Shown in pieces: positions 1 through 7,726 of a DNA stretch of 26,128 bases; the stretch's first letter is position 1; the number at the start of each line of letters is the position of its first letter. The stretch comes from Pseudomonas sp. UBA4194 (lineage in GTDB: Bacteria > Pseudomonadota > Gammaproteobacteria > Pseudomonadales > Pseudomonadaceae). The position numbers and the translations under genes are program-made. The notes under the pieces were generated by a model. That model ran no database searches, had not been told where the DNA came from, and was given only the letters and a program-made list of their open reading frames with translations. The DNA lies in contig NZ_DFUE01000050.1 in assembly GCF_002379585.1 (NCBI RefSeq), positions 15,973 to 42,100 on the forward strand, in the 5' to 3' direction.

Positions 1-23
1 AGGAGCGGCGTACAGCCGCGAAG
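1..23 (+). repeat. REP element, family A, truncated by the window edge
   Basis: This is an imperfect palindrome of the form GGAGCGGCGTnnAGCCGCGAAG. The same core recurs at 66-90, 4649-4673, 4701-4725, 6977-7002, 7020-7044, 23821-23845 and 26106-26128. The leading GT seen in other copies falls outside the window. It pairs in opposite orientation with the copy at 66-90, downstream of the transketolase stop. Confidence 0.85.
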
Positions 24-65
24 AGGCCGGTACAGACAACACAACACCGTCGCACCTGCCGACGC

Positions 66-90
66 CTTCGCGGCTTCACGCCGCTCCTAC
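66..90 (-). repeat. REP element, family A, second copy of a pair
   Basis: This has the same core as the element at 1-23 but is inverted. The pair brackets about 42 bp and lies just past the 3' end of the transketolase gene, where REP pairs commonly act as transcript-end or mRNA-stabilising structures. That function is inferred, not visible. Confidence 0.85.
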
Positions 91-142
91 AGGACTCTCA
101 GGCGTTGCGAAGGGGCCAGCCGGCCATACCTCGGCGGTGCTG

Positions 143-2140
143 TCAGTCCTCCAGCAGTTCTTCGGCGGTCGCCAGCAGGTTGTCCAGGGTGAAACCGAAC
201 TCTTCGAACAGCGCCGGTGCCGGCGCCGATTCGCCGAAGCTGGTCATGCCGATCACGCGGCCTTCCAGGCCCACGTACTTGTACCAGTAGTCGGCGTGAG
301 CGGCTTCGATGGCGATACGGGCGCTGACCTGCAGCGGCAGTACCGACTGCTTGTAACCCGCGTCCTGAGCATCGAACACGCTGGTGCACGGCATGGACAC
401 GACACGCACGTTGCGGCCCTGCTCGGTGAGCTTGTCGAACGCCTGCACCGCCAGACCTACTTCGGAGCCGGTCGCGATCAGGATCAATTCGGGCTCGCCT
501 GCACAGTCCTTGAGCACGTAGCCACCGCGGGTGATATCGCTCAGCTGGGCGTCGTCACGGCTCTGGTGAGTCAGATTCTGACGCGAGAAAATCAGCGCCG
601 ACGGACCATCGTTGCGTTCCAGGGCGTACTTCCAGGCCACCGCCGACTCGACCGCATCGGCCGGACGCCAGGTGTCCAGGTTCGGCGTGCAGCGCAGGCT
701 CGCCAACTGCTCGATGGGCTGGTGGGTCGGACCGTCTTCGCCCAGGCCGATGGAATCGTGGGTGAACACGTAGATCACCCGCTTCTTCATCAGCGCCGAC
801 ATGCGCACCGCGTTGCGGGCATATTCCATGAAGATCAGGAAAGTCGCGCCGTAGGGCACGAAACCGCCGTGCAGGGCGATACCGTTCATGATTGCGCTCA
901 TGCCGAACTCGCGCACACCGTAATAGATGTAGTTGCCGGCAGCGTCGTCGGCTTCCACGCCCTTGCAGCCTTTCCACAAGGTCAGGTTGGAGCCGGCCAG
1001 GTCGGCGGAGCCGCCCAGGATTTCCGGCAACAGCGGACCGAAAGCGTTCAGCGCGTTCTGGCTGGCCTTGCGACTGGCGATGGTTTCGCCTTTGGCCGCG
1101 ACTTCAGCGATGTAGGCACTGGCCTTTTCGGAGAAATCGGCCGGCAGTTCGCCGCTCATGCGACGCACGAATTCGTTGGCCAGGGCCGGGTGAGCGGCGG
1201 AGTAGGCGGCGAAACGCTGGTTCCACTCGGCCTCCAGCGCGGTGCCGGCTTCCTTGGCGTCCCATTCCTTGTAGATGTCGGCCGGAATCTCGAACGGGCC
1301 GTGGTTCCACTTCAGCGCAGCGCGGGTCAGGGCGATTTCCTCGGCACCCAGTGGCGCGCCGTGGCAGTCTTCCTTGCCCTGCTTGTTCGGCGAGCCGAAA
1401 CCGATGGTGGTCTTGCAGCAGATAAGCGTGGGCTGCTCGCTCTTGCGCGCGGTTTCGATGGCGGTCTTGATTTCATCGGCGTCGTGGCCGTCGACGTTGC
1501 GGATGACCTGCCAGCCGTAAGCTTCGAAACGCTTGGGCGTGTCGTCGGTGAACCAGCCTTCGACTTCACCATCGATGGAGATGCCGTTGTCGTCGTAGAA
1601 CGCGATCAGCTTGCCCAGGCCCAGGGTGCCCGCCAGCGCGCTGACTTCGTGGGAGATGCCTTCCATCATGCAGCCGTCACCCAGGAACACGTAGGTGTTG
1701 TGGTCGACGATGGTGTGGCCGTCGCGGTTGAACTGCGCACCCAGCACCTTCTCGGCGATGGCGAAGCCCACGGCGTTGGCCAGGCCCTGGCCCAGCGGGC
1801 CGGTGGTGGTTTCGACGCCCGGCGTGTAGCCGTACTCCGGGTGACCCGGGGTGCGGCTGTGCAATTGGCGGAAATTCTTCAGGTCTTCGATGCCCAGATC
1901 GTAGCCGGTCAGGTGCAACAGCGAATACACCAGCATCGAGCCATGACCGTTGGACATGACGAAGCGGTCGCGGTTGGCGAACGAAGGGTTGGCCGGGTTG
2001 TGCTTGAGGAAGTCACGCCACAGCACTTCGGCGATATCCGCCATGCCCATCGGGGCACCGGGATGGCCGCTGTTGGCTTTTTGCACGGCATCCATGCTCA
2101 GTGCACGAATGGCGTTGGCGCGCTCACGACGGCTGGGCAT
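143..2140 (-). CDS. tktA: Transketolase
   Basis: This is a 665-residue cytoplasmic transketolase, the usual length for the bacterial enzyme. It is thiamine-diphosphate dependent and moves two-carbon ketol units between sugar phosphates in the non-oxidative pentose phosphate pathway. Visible landmarks are the N-terminal KANSGHPGAPMGMA segment (21-34), the ThDP/Mg motif starting GDGCMMEG at residue 154 and running to the DDNG segment near 184, and the pyrimidine-domain signature GEDGPTHQPIEQLASLR in the C-terminal half. The start is supported by AGGAGAT a few bases upstream. The gene is divergent from sahR-metK across a 228-bp gap and ends in a REP pair. Pseudomonas often carries this gene beside metK. 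I see no damage and identification is secure. Confidence 0.97.
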   Translation of the reverse strand: MPSRRERANAIRALSMDAVQKANSGHPGAPMGMADIAEVLWRDFLKHNPANPSFANRDRFVMSNGHGSMLVYSLLHLTGYDLGIEDLKNFRQLHSRTPGHPEYGYTPGVETTTGPLGQGLANAVGFAIAEKVLGAQFNRDGHTIVDHNTYVFLGDGCMMEGISHEVSALAGTLGLGKLIAFYDDNGISIDGEVEGWFTDDTPKRFEAYGWQVIRNVDGHDADEIKTAIETARKSEQPTLICCKTTIGFGSPNKQGKEDCHGAPLGAEEIALTRAALKWNHGPFEIPADIYKEWDAKEAGTALEAEWNQRFAAYSAAHPALANEFVRRMSGELPADFSEKASAYIAEVAAKGETIASRKASQNALNAFGPLLPEILGGSADLAGSNLTLWKGCKGVEADDAAGNYIYYGVREFGMSAIMNGIALHGGFVPYGATFLIFMEYARNAVRMSALMKKRVIYVFTHDSIGLGEDGPTHQPIEQLASLRCTPNLDTWRPADAVESAVAWKYALERNDGPSALIFSRQNLTHQSRDDAQLSDITRGGYVLKDCAGEPELILIATGSEVGLAVQAFDKLTEQGRNVRVVSMPCTSVFDAQDAGYKQSVLPLQVSARIAIEAAHADYWYKYVGLEGRVIGMTSFGESAPAPALFEEFGFTLDNLLATAEELLED

Positions 2141-2302
2141 CGCTTATCTCCTGGGGGCTATGTTGGCAGGAACACAAAAAGAGGAGCATTTTCCCCCACG
2201 GGCGGTGCATTGGGCAATCGGACATTTACCCTATCGTGCAATTGGGCGGGGATCGGCAGTGAATGGTCGCCTCACCCAAGAACTCGCCTTGCGCCCATCA
2301 TC

Positions 2303-2328
2303 CCAATATCAAAACTTTTTGATATTGG
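2303..2328. promoter_or_regulatory. Perfect 12-bp inverted repeat, candidate SahR operator
   Basis: CCAATATCAAAA (2303-2314) and its exact reverse complement (2317-2328) are separated by two bases. The repeat lies 40 bp before the sahR start and about 160 bp before the divergent tktA start. ArsR-family repressors bind such palindromes. From memory, the reported SahR motif is of the ATATCAA...TTGATAT type, which this contains. The assignment to SahR is therefore well motivated but unproven. Confidence 0.75.
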
Positions 2329-2330
2329 CC

Positions 2331-2359
2331 TTGCGACCCTGCCCATCGCTCACTAGACT
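2331..2359 (+). promoter_or_regulatory. Candidate sigma-70 promoter for sahR-metK
   Basis: TTGCGA (2331-2336) and TAGACT (2354-2359) are spaced by 17 bp, each matching four of six consensus bases. The element begins directly after the inverted repeat, so a repressor bound there could block RNA polymerase. Transcription would then begin only a few bases before the ATG at 2369. The match is weak and not unique in GC-rich sequence. Confidence 0.35.
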
Positions 2360-2368
2360 GCCGAACCT

Positions 2369-3370
2369 ATGAACCTTCGCGCCCCCGATCTCAGCCATCA
2401 AGCAAGCGACGACCTGGCCGCCCTGTGCAAGGCCGGTGGCGATCCGTTGCGCCTGAACGTGCTGCGGGCGTTGGCCAGCGATTCGTTCGGGGTGCTGGAA
2501 TTGGCGCAGATCTTCGCCATCGGTCAATCAGGCATGAGCCACCACCTCAAGGTGCTGGCCCAGGCCGACCTGGTCGCCACCCGCCGCGAAGGCAATGCCA
2601 TTTTCTACCGCCGTGCCCTGCCCGACAGCCTGGTATTGGGCGGGCGGATGCACAGCGCGCTGCTCGACGAAGTCGACAGCCTCCACCTGCCGCTCGATGT
2701 GCAGGCGCGCATGGCCATCGTGCAGCGCCAGCGCGCGGCCGCCAGCGAAGACTTCTTCTCGCGCATGGAACAGAAATTCCGCGCCCAGCAAGACCTCATC
2801 GCTGGCCTGCCCCAGTACCGCGAGAGCCTGCTGGCACTGCTCGACAAACTGAGCTTCGGCGCTACCGCCACCGCCCTGGAAGTCGGCCCCGGCGACGGCG
2901 GTTTCCTGCCCGAGTTGGCGCGCCGCTTCGCCCAGGTCACCGCGCTGGACAACAGCCCGGCGATGCTCGAGCTGGCGCGCCAGGTGTGTCAGCGCGAACA
3001 GCTGGGCAACGTGCGCCTGGAACTGGCCGATGCCTTGACCACGTCTAACCTGGGCGCCGACTGCGTGGTGTTGAACATGGTGCTGCACCATTTCAGCGAT
3101 CCTGCCCAGGCGCTCAAACAACTGGCCGCTCGCGTGCAACCGCGCGGCAGCCTGCTGATCACAGAGTTATGCAGTCACAACCAGAGTTGGGCCAGGGAGG
3201 CCTGCGGTGATGTCTGGTTGGGTTTTGAACAGGAAGATCTGGCCCGTTGGGCCACCGCTGCGGGACTCGTTCCCGGGGAAAGCCTCTATGTAGGCTTACG
3301 TAATGGTTTCCAGATCCAGGTTCGCCACTTTTCGCGACCGGCTGGCGACATTCACCATCGGTCAATTTAG
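2369..3370 (+). CDS. sahR: ArsR-family regulator with SAM-methyltransferase-like domain (SahR)
   Basis: This 333-residue protein has an N-terminal ArsR winged helix (about 20-90, recognition segment QSGMSHHLKVL) joined to a class-I methyltransferase fold whose motif I reads EVGPGDGG at residue 171. The DNA-binding domain lacks the CxC metal-binding motif of classic ArsR/SmtB proteins, which argues against a metal sensor. SahR proteins with this architecture repress SAM-cycle genes and release DNA on binding S-adenosylhomocysteine, using the methyltransferase fold as sensor. Supporting context is metK 12 bp downstream and a perfect inverted repeat upstream. No Shine-Dalgarno sequence precedes the ATG, so the message may be nearly leaderless. 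It might instead retain real methyltransferase activity. Confidence 0.9.
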   Translation: MNLRAPDLSHQASDDLAALCKAGGDPLRLNVLRALASDSFGVLELAQIFAIGQSGMSHHLKVLAQADLVATRREGNAIFYRRALPDSLVLGGRMHSALLDEVDSLHLPLDVQARMAIVQRQRAAASEDFFSRMEQKFRAQQDLIAGLPQYRESLLALLDKLSFGATATALEVGPGDGGFLPELARRFAQVTALDNSPAMLELARQVCQREQLGNVRLELADALTTSNLGADCVVLNMVLHHFSDPAQALKQLAARVQPRGSLLITELCSHNQSWAREACGDVWLGFEQEDLARWATAAGLVPGESLYVGLRNGFQIQVRHFSRPAGDIHHRSI

Positions 3371-3382
3371 GAAACCGTCGAG

Positions 3383-4576
3383 ATGAGCGAATACTCCCTT
3401 TTCACCTCCGAGTCCGTGTCTGAAGGGCATCCGGACAAGATCGCCGACCAGATTTCCGATGCGGTGCTGGACGCCATCATCACCCAGGACAAATTCGCCC
3501 GCGTGGCCTGCGAAACCCTGGTGAAGACCGGTGTGGCGATCATCGCCGGCGAAGTCAGCACCTCGGCCTGGGTCGATCTGGAAGATATCGTGCGCAAGGT
3601 CATTGTCGATATCGGCTACAACAGCTCCGATGTCGGCTTCGACGGTGCCACCTGCGCGGTGATGAACATCATCGGCAAGCAGTCGGTGGACATCGCCCAG
3701 GGCGTTGACCGCAGCAAGCCTGAAGATCAGGGCGCCGGCGACCAGGGCCTGATGTTCGGCTACGCCAGCAACGAAACCGACGTGCTGATGCCGGCACCGA
3801 TCTGCTTCTCGCACCGCCTGGTGGAACGCCAGGCCGAAGCGCGCAAGAAAGGCCTGCTGCCGTGGCTGCGCCCGGACGCCAAGTCTCAGGTCACCTGCCA
3901 GTACGAAGGCGGCAAGGTGGTGGGGATCGATGCGGTCGTACTGTCGACCCAGCACAACCCGGACGTGTCCTACGCCGACCTGCGCGAAGGCGTGATGGAA
4001 CTGATCGTCAAGCATGTGCTGCCGGCCGAATTACTGCACAAGGACACCCAGTTCCACATCAACCCGACCGGTAACTTCATTATCGGTGGCCCGGTGGGTG
4101 ACTGCGGCCTGACCGGTCGCAAGATCATCGTCGACAGCTACGGCGGCATGGCACGCCACGGTGGTGGCGCGTTCTCCGGCAAGGACCCGTCCAAGGTCGA
4201 CCGTTCGGCGGCCTATGCCGGTCGTTACGTGGCCAAGAACATCGTCGCCGCGGGCCTTGCCGAGCGTTGCGAAATCCAGGTGTCCTACGCCATCGGCGTG
4301 GCCCAGCCGACGTCGATCTCGATCAACACCTTCGGTACCGGCAAGATCAGCGACGAGCAGATCGTCAAGCTGGTACGCGCGCACTTCGACCTGCGCCCGT
4401 ATGCCATCACCACCATGCTCGACCTGCTGCACCCGATGTATCAGGCCACCGCCGCCTACGGCCACTTCGGCCGTGCGCCGGTCGAGATGACCGTGGGTGA
4501 CGACACCTTCACCGCGTTCACCTGGGAGCGCACCGACCGCGCTGCCGCCCTGCGCGATGCTGCTGGCCTGAAGTAA
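3383..4576 (+). CDS. metK: S-adenosylmethionine synthetase
   Basis: This 397-residue cytoplasmic enzyme makes S-adenosylmethionine from methionine and ATP. The family signatures are all present: ESVSEGHPDKIADQISDA near the N-terminus (ATP binding), GAGDQGLMFGYA around residue 120, and the glycine-rich GGGAFSGKDPSKVDRS around residue 260. The length is normal. Its ribosome-binding site (AGGAAA) overlaps the sahR stop codon, so the two genes are probably co-transcribed and translationally linked. No SAM riboswitch can fit in the 12-bp gap, so control most likely comes from the operator before sahR. A strong intrinsic terminator follows. Confidence 0.98.
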   Translation: MSEYSLFTSESVSEGHPDKIADQISDAVLDAIITQDKFARVACETLVKTGVAIIAGEVSTSAWVDLEDIVRKVIVDIGYNSSDVGFDGATCAVMNIIGKQSVDIAQGVDRSKPEDQGAGDQGLMFGYASNETDVLMPAPICFSHRLVERQAEARKKGLLPWLRPDAKSQVTCQYEGGKVVGIDAVVLSTQHNPDVSYADLREGVMELIVKHVLPAELLHKDTQFHINPTGNFIIGGPVGDCGLTGRKIIVDSYGGMARHGGGAFSGKDPSKVDRSAAYAGRYVAKNIVAAGLAERCEIQVSYAIGVAQPTSISINTFGTGKISDEQIVKLVRAHFDLRPYAITTMLDLLHPMYQATAAYGHFGRAPVEMTVGDDTFTAFTWERTDRAAALRDAAGLK

Positions 4577-4595
4577 ACCGCACATCGCCACCCAC

Positions 4596-4629
4596 AAAAG
4601 CCCCGGCCGGATATCTGGCCGGGGCTTTT
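4596..4629 (+). terminator. Intrinsic terminator of sahR-metK
   Basis: A perfect 13-bp stem (4596-4608 with 4617-4629) encloses an 8-base loop. It is very GC-rich at the core, with A's on one flank and T's on the other, and lies 20 bp after the metK stop. The A/T flanks mean it could work in both directions. Confidence 0.9.
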
Positions 4630-4648
4630 GCGTTTCCAGGCCCGCCCC

Positions 4649-4673
4649 CTTCGCGGCTTCACGCCGCTCCTAC
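4649..4673 (-). repeat. REP element, family A
   Basis: This is the inverted-orientation family A copy (CTTCGCGG...CCGCTCCTAC), between the metK terminator and ligB. It forms a pair with 4701-4725 across 27 bp that include a run of eight C's. Confidence 0.85.
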
Positions 4674-4700
4674 AGGCGACCCCGATCCCCCGCCCCCCCC

Positions 4701-4725
4701 GTAGGAGCGGCGTCCAGCCGCGAAG
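4701..4725 (+). repeat. REP element, family A, pair partner
   Basis: This is the forward copy (GTAGGAGCGG...CCGCGAAG) facing the copy at 4649-4673. The rest of the metK-ligB gap, from 4726 to 4830, shows no further clear element beyond the ligB ribosome-binding site. Confidence 0.85.
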
Positions 4726-4830
4726 AGGCCGGCACTACTGGCCGACATCTCCAGAAACTACCCCACCCTACAACGCGGCGCCCTGTCGCCTAGGCTTGCC
4801 CGTTCCTCGATCCGAGCACGGAAGCTCCCC

Positions 4831-6492
4831 ATGCTGCGTACCTGCCTGCTACTCCTGTTGACCTGCCTGTCCGCGCACAGCGTTGCCGACTGCCCACCCC
4901 CAGAGCAACTCCAGGCCCTGCACACCCGTCTCGCCGAATGGGACGATCACTATCACCGCCAGGGCATCAGCCTGATCAGCGATGAGATCTACGATCAAAC
5001 CCGTCAACGCCTGGACCGTTGGCAATACTGCGCGGGCGCCACGCCGCCAGCCGATCCGTTGGCCACTGCCCGCGGCCTGATCCGCCACCCCGTTGCGCAC
5101 ACCGGCCTGGACAAGCTACCGGACGAAGGCAGCGTGGCGGCATGGCTGCAATCGCGCACAGGCGTGTGGGTCCAGCCCAAGATCGACGGTGTGGCCGTGA
5201 CCGTGATCTACCGGGCCGGACGGTTCAGCCAACTGCTCAGCCGCGGCGACGGTGTGCAGGGCCATGACTGGACACGCCATGCCCAGGCCATTGCCGCCAT
5301 CCCCAGGCAACTGCCCCACCCCATGGACCTGATACTGCAAGGCGAGCTGTACCAGATCATGACCGCGCACGTTCAGGCCAAGGCGGGCAGCCGCAACGCC
5401 CGCAGCCAGGTGGCCGGCTGGATGGCGCGCACGACGCTGACGCCCGATCAGGGCGCCAGCATCGGCCTGTTCGCCTGGGACTGGCCGCTGGGCCCACCCA
5501 CACTTGAGCAACGCCTCGAACGCCTGGCCGATCTCGGTTTCGCCGATCCGCAAGCCTTCAGCCAGCCAGTGCTCACGGTGCAGCAGGCCGCGCACTGGCG
5601 CGACCTCTGGTACCGCACCGCGCTGCCCTTCGCCACCGATGGCGTGGTGCTGCGCCAGAGCCTGCGCCCGCCTGCACAGCGTTGGCAGGCCAAGGCCCCG
5701 CACTGGATCGCTGCATGGAAATACCCTGCAGCCCAGATCCTCACCGAAGTGCGCGACGTGGTGTTTGGCGTCGGCCGCAGCGGACGCATCACGCCCGTGC
5801 TGGAACTGCAGCCCGTGCGTCTCGACGACCGCTGGGTACGCCGGGTGAGCGTGGGCTCGTTCAAACGCTGGCAGCAACTGGATATCCGCCCCGGAGACCA
5901 GGTCAGCGTGGAATTGGCCGGACTGACCATCCCGCGCCTCGGCGCTGTGGTCTGGCAGACGCCTCAGCGCGCCGCCCTGGTCATCCCGGCCCCAAGGCAG
6001 TTCCACCCCCTGAGCTGCTGGGAGCGGGTGCCAGGCTGCGAACGTCAGTTCCACGCCCGCCTGAACTGGCTCAGCGGCAAAGGCGGCCTGGCCTTGCCGA
6101 ACGTCGGGCCGGGCACCTGGGATCATCTTGTCAGCGCCGTGCCAATGCACGGCCTGCTCGATTGGCTGGCCATCGACGAGGCTGCCTTGATACAGCTACT
6201 GGGCCCGGGCCGTGGGCGACAGGTGCAGCACAGCTTTGACCTGGCGCGCAAAAGGTCCTTCAATGAATGGCTCAAGGCCTTGGGGATGCCACCGACGACA
6301 GGCGCCCGGCTCGGCCACTCCTGGGCAGCGCTGGCCGCAACGAGCACACAGGGCTGGCAATTGTTTCCAGGTATCGGGATGACTCGCGCCAAGGCGCTGC
6401 AGGCCTTCTTCAACCATGCTCAGGTGCAGCGCCTGGCAGCTCGACTCAGTGAAGCCGACATCTCCGGTTTCGATTCAACGGCCCAGCATTAG
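4831..6492 (+). CDS. ligB: NAD-dependent DNA ligase LigB with signal-peptide-like N-terminus
   Basis: This 553-residue protein of the LigB (YicF) family resembles a shortened NAD-dependent ligase. The adenylation motif KIDG places the nucleotidyl-lysine at residue 117, followed by an OB-fold region and a helix-hairpin-helix-like region. The LigA zinc finger and BRCT domain are missing, as is usual for LigB. The first 20 residues (MLRTCLLLLLTCLSAHSVAD) look like a Sec signal peptide, with a short basic start, leucine-rich core and small residues before the likely cut. GGAAG upstream supports this start. E. coli LigB has a similar N-terminus. A periplasmic NAD-dependent ligase would be puzzling, so location and role are uncertain. 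Confidence 0.93.
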   Translation: MLRTCLLLLLTCLSAHSVADCPPPEQLQALHTRLAEWDDHYHRQGISLISDEIYDQTRQRLDRWQYCAGATPPADPLATARGLIRHPVAHTGLDKLPDEGSVAAWLQSRTGVWVQPKIDGVAVTVIYRAGRFSQLLSRGDGVQGHDWTRHAQAIAAIPRQLPHPMDLILQGELYQIMTAHVQAKAGSRNARSQVAGWMARTTLTPDQGASIGLFAWDWPLGPPTLEQRLERLADLGFADPQAFSQPVLTVQQAAHWRDLWYRTALPFATDGVVLRQSLRPPAQRWQAKAPHWIAAWKYPAAQILTEVRDVVFGVGRSGRITPVLELQPVRLDDRWVRRVSVGSFKRWQQLDIRPGDQVSVELAGLTIPRLGAVVWQTPQRAALVIPAPRQFHPLSCWERVPGCERQFHARLNWLSGKGGLALPNVGPGTWDHLVSAVPMHGLLDWLAIDEAALIQLLGPGRGRQVQHSFDLARKRSFNEWLKALGMPPTTGARLGHSWAALAATSTQGWQLFPGIGMTRAKALQAFFNHAQVQRLAARLSEADISGFDSTAQH

Positions 6493-6559
6493 GACCAGTC
6501 TCAAAGACATTCACCCGAATTTATCGTCAAATAGCCCAATTCTCAGATACGGAGTCATC

Positions 6560-6955
6560 ATGAAAACCTTCTCCTCGCTGGCACTGCTGACCCTGTGCAG
6601 CGCCCTCGCCACCCCCCTGCTGGCGGCTGAGGCCACCCCGGACCTGACTGGCTGCGCCGCCAAGCGCCAGCAAGTGCAAACCCAACTCGACATCGCCAAA
6701 GCCAATGGCAACCAGAACCAGGTCGCGGGCCTGACCACTGCACTGGGCGAAATCCAGAGCAACTGCACCGACAGCTCCCTGCAAAAAAGCCGTGAAAACA
6801 AGGTGCTCGAGGCCAAACGAGAAGTCAGCAAGCGCCAGGCCGACCTGGACAAGGCCATGAAGAAAGGCGATTCGGAAAAGATCAACAAGCGCAAGGACAA
6901 GCTGGCGGAGTCGCGCAAGGAATTGCAGGAAGCGATGGATGAGCTGGAGAAGTAA
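6560..6955 (+). CDS. Secreted DUF1090 (YqjC-like) small protein
   Basis: This 131-residue protein of the DUF1090 family is related to E. coli YqjC. A typical signal peptide covers residues 1-22 (hydrophobic core, ending ...LLAAEA). The mature part has two cysteines, one near its start and one before a highly charged lysine/glutamate-rich helix that runs to the C-terminus and probably forms a coiled coil. GGAG sits 5 bp before the chosen ATG; the longer in-frame reading from 6416 overlaps ligB and lacks a ribosome-binding site. It follows ligB by 67 bp on the same strand. Function is unknown; the mature protein should be periplasmic. Confidence 0.9.
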   Translation: MKTFSSLALLTLCSALATPLLAAEATPDLTGCAAKRQQVQTQLDIAKANGNQNQVAGLTTALGEIQSNCTDSSLQKSRENKVLEAKREVSKRQADLDKAMKKGDSEKINKRKDKLAESRKELQEAMDELEK

Positions 6956-6976
6956 TAGGCAGTGCTTGGGATGAAG

Positions 6977-7002
6977 CTTTCGCGGCTTTACGCCGCTCCT
7001 AC
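6977..7002 (-). repeat. REP element, family A
   Basis: This inverted copy is paired with 7020-7044 across 17 bp. It lies in the short gap between two convergent genes (DUF1090 protein and the MAPEG protein), where it may serve as a shared transcript end. Confidence 0.85.
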
Positions 7003-7019
7003 AGGGGTGCGCTACCTCT

Positions 7020-7044
7020 GTAGGAGCGGCGTAAAGCCGCGAAG
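7020..7044 (+). repeat. REP element, family A, pair partner
   Basis: This forward copy differs from the others mainly at the two variable bases in the palindrome centre. No other terminator is visible between the two convergent genes. Confidence 0.85.
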
Positions 7045-7069
7045 AGGCCCTCGGCAACGCCTCATCAAC

Positions 7070-7456
7070 TCAAACCGACACCCCAAAGAAACTCACCACA
7101 ACCACCAGTCCCGCAAACCACACCAGCGATCGCAACATCGCCCAATCGGCCAGATAACAGATGATGTACAGCAGCCGGGTGGTAATGAACACCACCGCCA
7201 GTACATCCAGGGTCACTGGTTGGGCATTGCCGACGATATCGGAAATGATCACCGCTGCGATGAACGCCGGGAGGATCTCGAAACTGTTCAATTGCGCGGC
7301 GTGGGCGCGTTTGGGCAAGCCTTCGAGCTGATCCAGAAACCCCCGCGGATCGTGGTTGTGACGCGGACCAAACTTGCCTGAACCAAACTTGGCTATATAC
7401 GCGCACGCATAAGGCAACATCAACGCAATCAACACACACCAGAACGCGACGGTCAT
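7070..7456 (-). CDS. MAPEG-family integral membrane protein
   Basis: This 128-residue protein has four predicted membrane segments, at about 3-22, 56-75, 78-98 and 105-124. The stretch RAHAAQLNSFEILPAF is the typical MAPEG-family signature (Asn and Glu in helix 2), and an arginine-tyrosine pair (TRLLY) precedes the third segment. MAPEG proteins include microsomal glutathione S-transferases; the bacterial members are mostly uncharacterised, so no reaction is assigned. The start at 7456 is chosen because AAGGAA lies just upstream and the extended reading adds a non-membrane leader without homology features. It is divergent from the MFS gene. Confidence 0.88.
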   Translation of the reverse strand: MTVAFWCVLIALMLPYACAYIAKFGSGKFGPRHNHDPRGFLDQLEGLPKRAHAAQLNSFEILPAFIAAVIISDIVGNAQPVTLDVLAVVFITTRLLYIICYLADWAMLRSLVWFAGLVVVVSFFGVSV

Positions 7457-7573
7457 ACTGAGTTTCCTTGTTTGAGTGCCACATCGAACCGCCGACGCCA
7501 CGCCGGCAAAGGCTAAGAGCCCGGCGGGCGCGAAAGGTTCGTTGCTGCAGAGTTCCATTGCAATTATCAATTT

Positions 7574-7587
7574 CGGCAAACTTGCCG
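7574..7587. promoter_or_regulatory. Short inverted repeat between divergent MAPEG and MFS genes
   Basis: CGGCAA (7574-7579) and TTGCCG (7582-7587) are separated by two bases in the 270-bp divergent gap. A TATACT hexamer follows at 7595-7600. A regulator site is possible, but the arms are only 6 bp and could be chance. The rest of the 7457-7726 gap shows nothing clear. Confidence 0.3.
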
Positions 7588-7726
7588 CCCTCGATATACT
7601 ACGCGCCGCTCGACCCGAAGTACCCTGACTGCGCACCCATTCCAATAAATCTCGTTCTCTGCAGGTTATTCATGCGGAGGCTTGCGCATATTCGAACAAG
7701 CCCACCTCTGACTTGAGAGATTACGC

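Noticed and set aside
137..2356. 739-codon open frame on the plus strand
   Set aside because: It is the antisense of transketolase, has no ribosome-binding site and reads as an arginine/valine/histidine-rich shadow typical of GC-rich genes.
3371..3382. SAM riboswitch before metK
   Set aside because: The gap is only 12 bp and contains just the ribosome-binding site region.
4686..4701. C-rich run between the two REP copies
   Set aside because: It is a simple low-complexity spacer, without evidence of phase variation because no gene or promoter spans it.
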